A stretch of DNA of 5,072 nt. It comes from Bacteroidales bacterium (GTDB lineage: Bacteria > Bacteroidota > Bacteroidia > Bacteroidales > UBA10428). Position 1 is the stretch's first letter, and every line of letters begins with the position of its first letter. Shown one piece after another: positions 1 through 5,072 of the stretch. The notes below the pieces were generated by a model that had not been told where the DNA came from, ran no database searches, and saw only the letters and a list, made by a program, of their open reading frames with translations. Location of the stretch: NCBI GenBank assembly GCA_003508755.1, contig DNTK01000541.1, positions 1-5,072 of the forward strand, given 5' to 3'. A program made the translations under genes and the position numbers.

Positions 1-161
1 TTATTTTAGGTGGCGAGGCCATTCATGGGTTTACATTTGCCTTAATGGTAGGTGTAGTAGTAGGTACATATTCATCGCTGTTTATTGCTACTCCGCTTGT
101 ATACGATACAGTTGTTAAATCGGAAACACAACGCGTACTTAAAGCCAAAAAACGCAGTTAA
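1..161 (+). CDS. secDF: Protein translocase subunit SecDF (or SecF), C-terminal end, partial
   Basis: The reading frame is open from base 3 and gives 52 residues before a TAA stop at 159-161; the rest lies left of the window. The fragment holds the last transmembrane helix of the SecF half, with the family hallmark GTYSSLFIATPL (compare GTYSS-x-[FY]-IA in SecF proteins), preceded by the F-x-x-AL-x-VG-x-VVG glycine-rich helix. It ends in a short basic cytoplasmic tail (VLKAKKRS). SecDF is an inner-membrane RND-type protein that uses the proton motive force to help SecYEG pull preproteins into the periplasm. Bacteroidota usually carry SecD and SecF fused in one chain; whether that is so here cannot be seen, so the symbol is secDF by inference. 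A terminator follows 22 bp after the stop, closing the transcription unit. Confidence 0.9.
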   Translation, partial: ILGGEAIHGFTFALMVGVVVGTYSSLFIATPLVYDTVVKSETQRVLKAKKRS

Positions 162-183
162 GAAAAATATATAGCTGTTGAAG

Positions 184-214
184 AATGCCCCGGCAAAATT
201 TGTCGGGGCATTTT
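184..214 (+). terminator. Rho-independent terminator after secDF
   Basis: A perfect 9-bp stem (AATGCCCCG at 184-192 with CGGGGCATT at 204-212) extends inward by a G-U, a C-G and an A-T pair, leaving a loop of about five bases. The 3' arm runs into a T4 tract at 211-214. It sits between the secDF stop and the start of tatA and should end secDF transcription, so tatA very likely has its own promoter. Confidence 0.9.
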
Positions 215-216
215 GC

Positions 217-224
217 TATCTTTG
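217..224 (+). promoter_or_regulatory. Candidate Bacteroidota -7 promoter box for tatA
   Basis: TATCTTTG matches the Bacteroidota -7 consensus TAnnTTTG at all six fixed positions. It lies directly after the secDF terminator and 18 bp before the tatA start, where a promoter is needed. A -33 TTTG at the usual 19-21 bp spacing is not evident; the nearest TTTG (199-202) is only 14 bp upstream, inside the terminator loop and 3' arm. The implied leader is only about 15 bases. This is inference from consensus and position. Confidence 0.5.
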
Positions 225-242
225 AAGTGGTAATTTATTTAT

Positions 243-467
243 ATGATGGGAACACTTCAGTTTATTGGCGGACAGGAACTAATAATAATTTTATTGGTCG
301 TGTTGTTGCTTTTTGGTTCGAAGCAAATTCCTGAATTTGCCCGGATGATGGGCAAAGGCATGCGTGAATTCAGAAAAGCAACCGAAGATATTAAGCGTGA
401 AATAAATGATGAAACAAAGGGTATTTCCGATGATATCGATGATATGAAGAACTCTTTAAAATCCTGA
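243..467 (+). CDS. tatA: Sec-independent (twin-arginine) translocase subunit TatA/TatE
   Basis: This 74-residue protein has the full TatA layout: a short N-terminus, one transmembrane helix (about residues 12-24, with a polar E12 at its start), the F24-G25 hinge, then P30 and an amphipathic helix (about 28-46, with IPEFARMMGKGMREFRKA) and a short acidic tail (ISDDIDD). TatA oligomers assemble with TatC in the inner membrane to move folded proteins with twin-arginine signals into the periplasm. Length fits TatA/E rather than the longer TatB. No tatC is present in this window. Two ATG codons are adjacent (243 and 246), and either may be used. No Shine-Dalgarno sequence is visible, as is usual in this phylum. 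It is the first gene of a probable tatA-antiporter-lolD unit, 15 bp upstream of the antiporter gene. Confidence 0.93.
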   Translation: MMGTLQFIGGQELIIILLVVLLLFGSKQIPEFARMMGKGMREFRKATEDIKREINDETKGISDDIDDMKNSLKS

Positions 468-482
468 CGCTGCTCAGCACCT

Positions 483-1415
483 ATGGAATACCTTTTATTA
501 CTTATTGGCTTTGCACTCTTGCTATACAGTGGCAAGTTCCTGGTAAAAGGAGCAGTTGCCCTGGCTAATACCTTTGGTGTTTCAAAACTGGTAATAGGTG
601 TTACCGTGGTTTCGTTTGGAACTTCTGCTCCAGAGCTTTTTGTAAGTGCCGTTGCCAATATTAAAGGGTTACCCGATGTGGCTATGGGGAATGTAATGGG
701 CTCAAATATTGCAAACATTGCCCTGGTGCTTGCAATAACTGCCATTATTTACCCTATTGTTGTAAAAAAAGCATCGGTTGCCATCGATGCTCCTTTTATG
801 CTGCTGGTAAGTGCATTCCTATACCTGGTAATTTATAACAGAAGAATTTCTGCGCTCGAAGGTGGAATATTTGTTTTGCTGCTTGTTGCTTATATCGTAT
901 TTGTTGTTTTAAAATCATTAAAGGCACATACTGGCATTGAAGAAAATACGACACCATTGCCTATCTGGCAAGCGGTATTAATGGTGCTTTTATCAACCGG
1001 AGGATTAGCTTTTGGTTCCGATTTATTGGTAGAGAATGCAACAAAAATACTTAGCGGGTTTGTGAGCGAACGTATTATTGCTATCACTGTTATTGCTTTT
1101 GGAACAAGCTTGCCTGAGTTGGCTACTTCGGCTGTCGCAGCATTTAAAAAAGAAATGGATATTTCTATCGGCAATATAATCGGGTCAAATATATTTAATA
1201 TTCTTGCTGTTTTGGGCATTACAGCCCTGATAAAGCCAATGGAAGATATTGATGTAAAATTTATTCAGGTAGACGTTTTCTGGATGCTGGCGGTTTCGGT
1301 ATTACTCTTTTTATTTATATTACCTTTTAAGGGCGGAAAACTAACCCGAATAAAAGGATTTTTACTTTTTGGTGTATATTGCATCTATGTATTCTTTTTA
1401 TTACAGAGCTCATGA
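483..1415 (+). CDS. Calcium/sodium antiporter, CaCA family (YrbG-like)
   Basis: This 310-residue integral inner-membrane protein is of usual length for bacterial CaCA exchangers. It has the two inverted alpha repeats of the family: alpha-1 with GTSAPE (46-51) and GNVMGSNIANI (69-79), and alpha-2 with GTSLPE (207-212) and GNIIGSNIFNI (230-240). E51 and E212 correspond to the paired ion-binding glutamates. Hydrophobic segments on either side of the repeats fit about ten helices, with a hydrophilic loop near 143-160 between the halves. Known members exchange cytoplasmic Ca2+ for external Na+; the ion preference here is inferred. The residues 27 positions after each glutamate are both Asn (N78, N239). 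The start follows tatA by 15 bp with no SD sequence. The stop codon overlaps the start of the ABC ATPase gene (ATGA), which points to translational coupling. Confidence 0.93.
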   Translation: MEYLLLLIGFALLLYSGKFLVKGAVALANTFGVSKLVIGVTVVSFGTSAPELFVSAVANIKGLPDVAMGNVMGSNIANIALVLAITAIIYPIVVKKASVAIDAPFMLLVSAFLYLVIYNRRISALEGGIFVLLLVAYIVFVVLKSLKAHTGIEENTTPLPIWQAVLMVLLSTGGLAFGSDLLVENATKILSGFVSERIIAITVIAFGTSLPELATSAVAAFKKEMDISIGNIIGSNIFNILAVLGITALIKPMEDIDVKFIQVDVFWMLAVSVLLFLFILPFKGGKLTRIKGFLLFGVYCIYVFFLLQSS

Positions 1416-2065
1416 TTAAAGCTATAGACATACATAAATCCTTTGGTGGTCTCGAAGTATTGAAAGGCATCGATATGAAGATTAAAAAAGGCGAAATCGT
1501 AACCATTGTTGGTTCCAGTGGGGCCGGAAAGACAACTTTGCTGCAAATTATCGGAACGCTTTTGCAGGCAGAAAAGGGAAAGGTATTTTATGACAATGTA
1601 GAGGTGAGTCAGTTTCGAGAGAGAGAAATGGCACATTTTCGCAACACCAAAATAGGATTTGTATTTCAGTTTCATCATCTTTTACCCGAATTTACCGCAC
1701 TGGAAAATATTTGTATCCCTGCTTTTATTGCTAAAAAGCCAAAAGAAATAGCGGAGCAAAAAGCCCTTGAATTACTTAGCTTTTTAAATTTGGCAGACAG
1801 AGCCGAACACAAGCCCAATGAATTAAGTGGGGGTGAACAGCAAAGAGTGGCTGTAGCCAGGGCGCTTATTAACGATCCGGATGTGATACTAGCCGATGAG
1901 CCATCAGGCAATCTTGACACTTTCCATAAAAACGAACTTCATCAATTGTTTTTCGATTTACGTGATAAATTCAATCAGACTTTTGTAGTTGTAACACACG
2001 ATAAAGAATTGGCAGCAATGTCTGCTCGCATGCTTACTATGAAGGATGGCCGGATTTTATCCTAA
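1412..2065 (+). CDS. lolD: Lipoprotein-releasing system ATP-binding protein LolD
   Basis: This is a 217-residue ABC ATPase of the MacB/LolD type. Motifs visible are Walker A GSSGAGKTT (34-42), Q-loop Q86 in FVFQFHHLLPEFTALEN, signature LSGGE (138-142), Walker B VILADE (158-163), D-loop GNLD (166-169) and H-loop H196 in VVVTHD. The segment FHHLLPEFTALEN is characteristic of LolD, which with LolC/LolE releases lipoproteins from the inner membrane to LolA. I chose the ATG at 1412, which overlaps the antiporter stop as ATGA and gives the normal N-terminus MIKAIDIHKSF. An in-frame ATG at 1379 would add 11 residues lying within the antiporter gene. No LolC/E permease is adjacent, so its partner must be elsewhere. 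A related MacB-type exporter ATPase is the main alternative. Confidence 0.88.
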   Translation: MIKAIDIHKSFGGLEVLKGIDMKIKKGEIVTIVGSSGAGKTTLLQIIGTLLQAEKGKVFYDNVEVSQFREREMAHFRNTKIGFVFQFHHLLPEFTALENICIPAFIAKKPKEIAEQKALELLSFLNLADRAEHKPNELSGGEQQRVAVARALINDPDVILADEPSGNLDTFHKNELHQLFFDLRDKFNQTFVVVTHDKELAAMSARMLTMKDGRILS

Positions 2066-2433
2066 TTTACACTTTGGCCAAAAGGGGCGACAGCGAGGCC
2101 AGCGAGTTTAACATGTTGTTTGGCAAATGGAAGGCCAATTATTGTAATGGCAAAAATCAGTGCCAATACCAGGTGAGTAACAGCTATCCAGAAACCTCCG
2201 AATAAAATCCAGAGGACATTAAAAAAAACCGGTAAGCAACCCGATGCTGCACCTGTACTCATTACATTGCGGCCAAATGGTGCAAGGGCAAAAACAGCAA
2301 GTTTAAATTTTTGAATACCAAATGGAATACCAATAATGGTTAAACAAAGTAGAAAACCTCCAATAAGGTATTCGATAAATAAAATGATTCCACCACCAAG
2401 AAAAATCCACAGAATATTTGCTAACAGATTCAT
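2062..2433 (-). CDS. YccF-family (DUF307) inner-membrane protein
   Basis: This 123-residue protein is almost entirely hydrophobic and consists of two similar halves, as in the YccF family. Half 1 (about 6-57) has N-I-LWI, TIIGIPF (32-38) and APFGRNV. Half 2 (about 72-122) has N-V-LWI, TIIGLPF (97-103) and APFGQSV. The repeated TIIG-[IL]-PF and APFG motifs are diagnostic. About four membrane segments are expected, two per half. Function of the family is not established. The gene is convergent with lolD: its TAG stop lies within the last four bases of lolD, and no terminator hairpin is seen between them. It reads away from the DUF2400 gene across a 77-bp spacer. No clear SD sequence precedes the ATG at 2433. 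Confidence 0.9.
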   Translation of the reverse strand: MNLLANILWIFLGGGIILFIEYLIGGFLLCLTIIGIPFGIQKFKLAVFALAPFGRNVMSTGAASGCLPVFFNVLWILFGGFWIAVTHLVLALIFAITIIGLPFAKQHVKLAGLAVAPFGQSVN

Positions 2434-2510
2434 AGAAATATAGGGTGTTAATTAAATGCAGTTATTTTTACACATCTAAAATACAGTAATCTACCAAATA
2501 ATTTTCAGGT
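2434..2510. promoter_or_regulatory. Divergent intergenic spacer with candidate promoter boxes
   Basis: This very AT-rich 77-bp spacer lies between two divergent genes and should hold both promoters. On the plus strand, TAATTTTC (2499-2506) and TATTTTTA (2463-2470) each match TAnnTTTG at five of six fixed positions. On the minus strand, TATATTTC (2442 down to 2435) also matches five of six. Two of these boxes lie only 4 bp and 1 bp from the respective start codons, so they would give almost leaderless mRNAs or are chance matches in AT-rich DNA. No convincing -33 element or operator palindrome is seen. Confidence 0.35.
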
Positions 2511-3272
2511 TTGGAGCAGGAAGAACTAAAAGATTTATTGGAGGAATTGCATGAGCGCTATAATCGTGTTGATTTTATTGCATGTGATCCGATTTCAGTA
2601 CCACATTCGTTTTCCAGAAAAGAAGACATTGAAATTGCCGGTTTTTTTGCCGCTATAATGGCCTGGGGGCAACGTTCGCAAATTATTAAGAATGCAAATT
2701 TGCTGATGGACCTCATGGATCGTGCTCCTTTTGATTTTGTCCATAATGCCTCAAAAAAAGATTTAAGCAGACTTGATAGTTTTTATTACCGTACCCTTAA
2801 ATCGGTAGATGTGTGTTTTTTTATTGAGGTGCTCAAAAGATTATACAGGCAGTCATCATTGGAAATATTATTTTCCGATTCCTATAAGAGAACCGGAGAT
2901 CTAAAGGACGGTCTAATAACTTTACACAGTTATTTTCTTGGTTGTGAGCACCAGCAGCGGTCCATGAAGCATATCGCAAATGCTGAAAAGGGTTCCTCGG
3001 CTAAAAGGTTAAACATGTTTTTACGATGGATGATTCGCTCCGACATACGGGGAGTGGATTTTGGAATTTGGGAGAATATTCCTGCTTCGGCACTCTATAT
3101 TCCACTTGATGTTCACTCAGGCAGGGTTGCACGTGACCTTGAAATACTGAAGCGTAAGCATAACGACTGGAAAGCAGTGGTCGAGCTTACTTCGAATCTT
3201 CGGCTGTTTGATCCCGCCGATCCTGTAAAATACGATTTTGCCTTATTTGGTTTTGGAATAGATTCAAAATAA
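2511..3272 (+). CDS. TIGR02757 family protein (DUF2400), function unknown
   Basis: This 253-residue protein matches the TIGR02757/DUF2400 family in length and layout: an N-terminal helix with ELHERYN, then DPISVPH-x-F-x-[KR]-x-DIEIAGFFAA-x-[IL]-AWGQR (27-55), a mixed central region, KRLNMFLRWM (165-174), IPLDVHSGRVARDL (197-210) and a conserved end, DPADPVKYDFALFGFG (234-249). The role is not established. The LD-V-H-x-x-R-V-A segment resembles the catalytic-Asp segment of HhH-GPD DNA glycosylases, which I infer rather than know applies here. The start is TTG at 2511: an in-frame stop at 2499-2501 excludes an earlier start, and the first in-frame ATG would remove the conserved DPIS and DIEIAGFFAA block. 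A second TTG at 2538 is the only close alternative. No signal peptide or membrane segment is present, so it should be cytoplasmic. Confidence 0.9.
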   Translation: MEQEELKDLLEELHERYNRVDFIACDPISVPHSFSRKEDIEIAGFFAAIMAWGQRSQIIKNANLLMDLMDRAPFDFVHNASKKDLSRLDSFYYRTLKSVDVCFFIEVLKRLYRQSSLEILFSDSYKRTGDLKDGLITLHSYFLGCEHQQRSMKHIANAEKGSSAKRLNMFLRWMIRSDIRGVDFGIWENIPASALYIPLDVHSGRVARDLEILKRKHNDWKAVVELTSNLRLFDPADPVKYDFALFGFGIDSK

Positions 3273-3335
3273 TACCCGCAAGCAAGGCGGATTTCTATTC
3301 AACCCATTTGGTTTAACTTGAAGGAAATAAATGCT

Positions 3336-3367
3336 TTTGATAAGCTAGCACTTTTTTTTTATCTTAA
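3336..3367 (+). promoter_or_regulatory. Candidate promoter of the propeller sensor gene, containing a T9 tract
   Basis: TTTG at 3336-3339 is followed after 20 bp by TATCTTAA (3360-3367), which matches TAnnTTTG at four of six fixed positions. The spacing fits Bacteroidota -33/-7 promoters. The start codon lies 24 bp downstream. The spacer contains nine consecutive T (3352-3360), the last being part of the -7 box. Alternatively the T tract may be the tail of a weak terminator for the DUF2400 gene, with TGCT (3332-3335) pairing AGCA (3347-3350). The rest of the 119-bp gap (3273-3391) shows nothing else I can name. Confidence 0.3.
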
Positions 3368-3391
3368 TAGAATCTAAATCAAAGATTGGTT

Positions 3392-5072
3392 ATGTATAGA
3401 AGTGCTTTTATGCCCATAGAATCTTGTCGGTTCCCAACTTGCACAACTATTCTATTATTTCTTATATTTTTTCTAGTCTTCCAAAAAACAACGGCGCAAG
3501 AGGGCGAATTGTACATTTCTAATTTTTCACCCTATGAAGATTTTTCCGGCAGCGTGTGGGATATGGCACAGGGTTATCAGAATCAAATGTTTTTCAGTAC
3601 CCGAAAAGGTGTGATTGCTTTTAATGCTGATGAGTGGAATTTTATTCCAACCAGCAATTTACCTTATGCGCTTGAATACGATTCTGTTTCCCGGCGTTTG
3701 TATATTGGGTGCTTAAATATGCTTGGCTTCCTTGAAACAGACAACTATGGCCGCTATCAATTTAAATCGCTCTACGAACCCAATGAAGATATTGGAGTTA
3801 TTTATGACATAATTTTAGATGGTGCCTTCATTTATACCATCAGTAATTTTGCAATTTCTAAAGTATCTCTGACTGATACCTCACTCACACGGGAATGGAT
3901 CAGTACAACAGATGATAACTTTCAGGGTGCTTTTAAGTCAGGTGAAAAACTCTACATAAATATTACTGATGCAGGACTCTTTCAAATAGAAAATGATACC
4001 ATATGGCCAACTATTAACGGACACAAGCTTGCTGGAAAGGAGATTATCTTTGCGATTGATTTACCCCGGGATGAAAAATTAATTGGTACCGGCGATAACG
4101 AACTTTTCATTTTTAAAAATGAAGATTTCTTTCCATTTAAAATTGACGATGAAGAATACATTCAGGCAAGTGTGCTCTCCGATGGCATTCTTCTTAACGA
4201 CAGTGCAGTGGTTATTTCTACCCTTATTGGCGGTAGTCTGATAATCGATTTAAATACAAGAAAAACAGTTCATACTATTAATTACCAAACGGGACTCCCC
4301 GATGACGAAATAGTGTCGCTTGCGCTCGATGCAAACAATGGGATGTGGCTTTCTCATTCCAAAGGGCTGAGCAGGGTGGATCAAAATTTCCCAGTACACA
4401 ACTTCGATGCTTATCCGGGGTTGGAAGGGAATATTCTTTACATTGCTACTCCCGATGATGAGTTATATGTTGCTACCAGTGAAGGTGTATATTACCTTAA
4501 AGAAGAGAAGGAATATAACGAAAAAATAATTTTAAAAAAGGCAGAGCAGGAAGAAATTGATCACATAGGGAAAAAACGGAGACGCAGCAAGAATAAAGAC
4601 TCATTTTTTTCCTTTTTTAAGGGCAAGAAGAATAATAAATCTGATTCTGAAAAAGCCGGCAATAAGACTAAAAAACGAAGGTTTAAAATTTTTGGACGTA
4701 CAAAGGATAAAAGTCTGCAATTAGAAAGCGAGAAGGAAGAAACTCCGCAATACATAAAAGAAAAGATATACGAGCTTCGGTCGGTATCGCACCGATACAA
4801 GAAGATAACTGAAATTAACGATAAGTGTAAACAAATGGTGGTACTGCCCGATAGGATTGTTGTGGCGGCAAATAATGGCTTGTACGAAATAAAAAACAAA
4901 AAGGGCAGGGTCATCGTCGATGAGAAATACTTTCATACACTGGCTGCCGATGAGAATAATACACTTGTGGCAGTTGCAGATGATGAGCTCTATCTGTTAT
5001 TTTTAAACGACAATAAGTGGATCATCGAAAAACACAAGGCTCCTGTTGAATCAATACAATGTGCTTATATTC
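3392..5072 (+). CDS. Two-component-regulator (Reg_prop) beta-propeller sensor protein, N-terminal part, partial
   Basis: The frame is open from ATG 3392 to the window edge (560 codons, no stop), so the C-terminus is missing. Residues 1-35 look like a signal peptide: basic/polar start, hydrophobic core TTILLFLIFFLVF (18-30) and likely cleavage after TTA before Q36; M7 is an alternative start. The rest is rich in beta-strand blades of Reg_prop type: SVWDMAQG...FFSTRKGVIAFN (54-78), RRLYIGCLNMLGFL (101-114), GLPDDEIVSLALDANNGMWL followed by SHSKGLSRVD (301-330), LYVATSEGVYYL (358-369) and RIVVAANNGLYEI (488-500). In Bacteroidota such propellers sense periplasmic ligands, often glycans, and are usually followed by a Y_Y_Y domain, a membrane helix and a histidine kinase, LuxR-type HTH or phosphatase output. 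Which output applies here cannot be seen. A basic, Phe-rich insertion interrupts the propeller at about 394-440. The gene appears monocistronic at its 5' end. Confidence 0.82.
   Translation, partial: MYRSAFMPIESCRFPTCTTILLFLIFFLVFQKTTAQEGELYISNFSPYEDFSGSVWDMAQGYQNQMFFSTRKGVIAFNADEWNFIPTSNLPYALEYDSVSRRLYIGCLNMLGFLETDNYGRYQFKSLYEPNEDIGVIYDIILDGAFIYTISNFAISKVSLTDTSLTREWISTTDDNFQGAFKSGEKLYINITDAGLFQIENDTIWPTINGHKLAGKEIIFAIDLPRDEKLIGTGDNELFIFKNEDFFPFKIDDEEYIQASVLSDGILLNDSAVVISTLIGGSLIIDLNTRKTVHTINYQTGLPDDEIVSLALDANNGMWLSHSKGLSRVDQNFPVHNFDAYPGLEGNILYIATPDDELYVATSEGVYYLKEEKEYNEKIILKKAEQEEIDHIGKKRRRSKNKDSFFSFFKGKKNNKSDSEKAGNKTKKRRFKIFGRTKDKSLQLESEKEETPQYIKEKIYELRSVSHRYKKITEINDKCKQMVVLPDRIVVAANNGLYEIKNKKGRVIVDEKYFHTLAADENNTLVAVADDELYLLFLNDNKWIIEKHKAPVESIQCAYI
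4571..4711 (+). other. Lys/Arg- and Phe-rich insertion inside the propeller sensor
   Basis: These bases encode residues 394-440 of the sensor. By my count 21 of 47 residues are Lys or Arg, and only four are acidic. Two similar basic-aromatic blocks are visible, KKRRR followed by FFSFFKGKK, and KKRRFKIFGR, joined by a polar linker. The segment falls between the blade ending in GVYYL (365-369) and the later blade RIVVAANNGLYEI, and is flanked by charged, probably helical stretches. It does not resemble a beta-blade. The frame stays open on both sides, so it is a true in-frame part of the protein. Its function is unknown. Confidence 0.75.

Noticed and set aside
257..745. Long minus-strand open frame opposite tatA and the start of the antiporter gene
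   Set aside because: It is antisense to two well-supported genes, crosses their boundary and has no recognisable domain.
1379..1411. Longer lolD start at ATG 1379
   Set aside because: It would add 11 residues coded inside the antiporter gene; the ATGA overlap at 1412 gives the normal LolD N-terminus.
890..1920. Three minus-strand open frames (890-1219, 1385-1678, 1675-1920) opposite the antiporter and lolD
   Set aside because: They are shadows of strongly conserved plus-strand proteins and show no family motif.
3276..3290. Hairpin CCGC/GCGG just after the DUF2400 stop as a terminator
   Set aside because: The stem is only four base pairs and no T tract follows it.
4604..4618. T7 and T6 runs in the sensor gene as a frameshift or phase-variation site
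   Set aside because: They encode Phe codons of the FFSFF block, the frame is intact on both sides, and the runs are short for slippage.
4571..4711. Basic clusters as a nuclear-localisation-like or DNA-binding segment
   Set aside because: The protein has a bacterial signal peptide, so this part is expected outside the cytoplasm; no DNA-binding fold is visible.
4561..4936. Two overlapping minus-strand open frames opposite the sensor gene
   Set aside because: They are antisense to a continuous plus-strand frame of 560 codons; their Leu/Phe-rich composition is the mirror of the Lys-rich coding region.

Overview
The window looks like the chromosome of a Bacteroidota member, most likely of the Bacteroidales/Marinilabiliales type (order-level placement is inference). 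Reasons: a SecDF-type translocase end, a short TatA, a DUF2400/TIGR02757 protein (a family I know chiefly from this phylum), a Reg_prop sensor with a signal peptide ending in A-Q, start codons without clear Shine-Dalgarno sequences, and promoter-like boxes of the TAnnTTTG type. Base composition is moderately AT-rich and even throughout. I see no insertion sequence, phage gene, tRNA, rRNA or CRISPR array.

Layout. Bases 1-161 hold the last 52 codons of the SecDF translocase, followed by a strong intrinsic terminator (184-214). A new plus-strand unit then starts: tatA (243-467), a CaCA-family calcium/sodium antiporter (483-1415) and a LolD-like ABC ATPase (1412-2065). The gap between the first two is 15 bp, and the antiporter stop and the ATPase start share ATGA, so the three are probably co-transcribed. 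A YccF-family membrane protein (2062-2433) lies on the minus strand and overlaps the end of lolD tail to tail by 4 bp. A 77-bp divergent spacer separates it from a TIGR02757/DUF2400 gene that begins with TTG (2511-3272). After a 119-bp gap, a large gene starts at 3392 and runs off the right edge. It has no stop within the window and encodes a secreted or membrane-anchored beta-propeller sensor.

Functional picture. The left two thirds are cell-envelope housekeeping: Sec export, Tat export, calcium export, lipoprotein sorting and a small inner-membrane protein. The DUF2400 protein is of unknown function but carries a motif resembling the catalytic segment of HhH-GPD DNA glycosylases. The right third is the sensory half of a Reg_prop protein whose output domain lies outside the window. 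Its oddest part is an insertion of about 50 residues, rich in Lys/Arg and Phe, inside the propeller. I regard that insertion, the T9 tract in the gene's likely promoter, and the glycosylase-like motif in DUF2400 as the points most worth following. I found no clear evidence for a wholly new multi-gene system.
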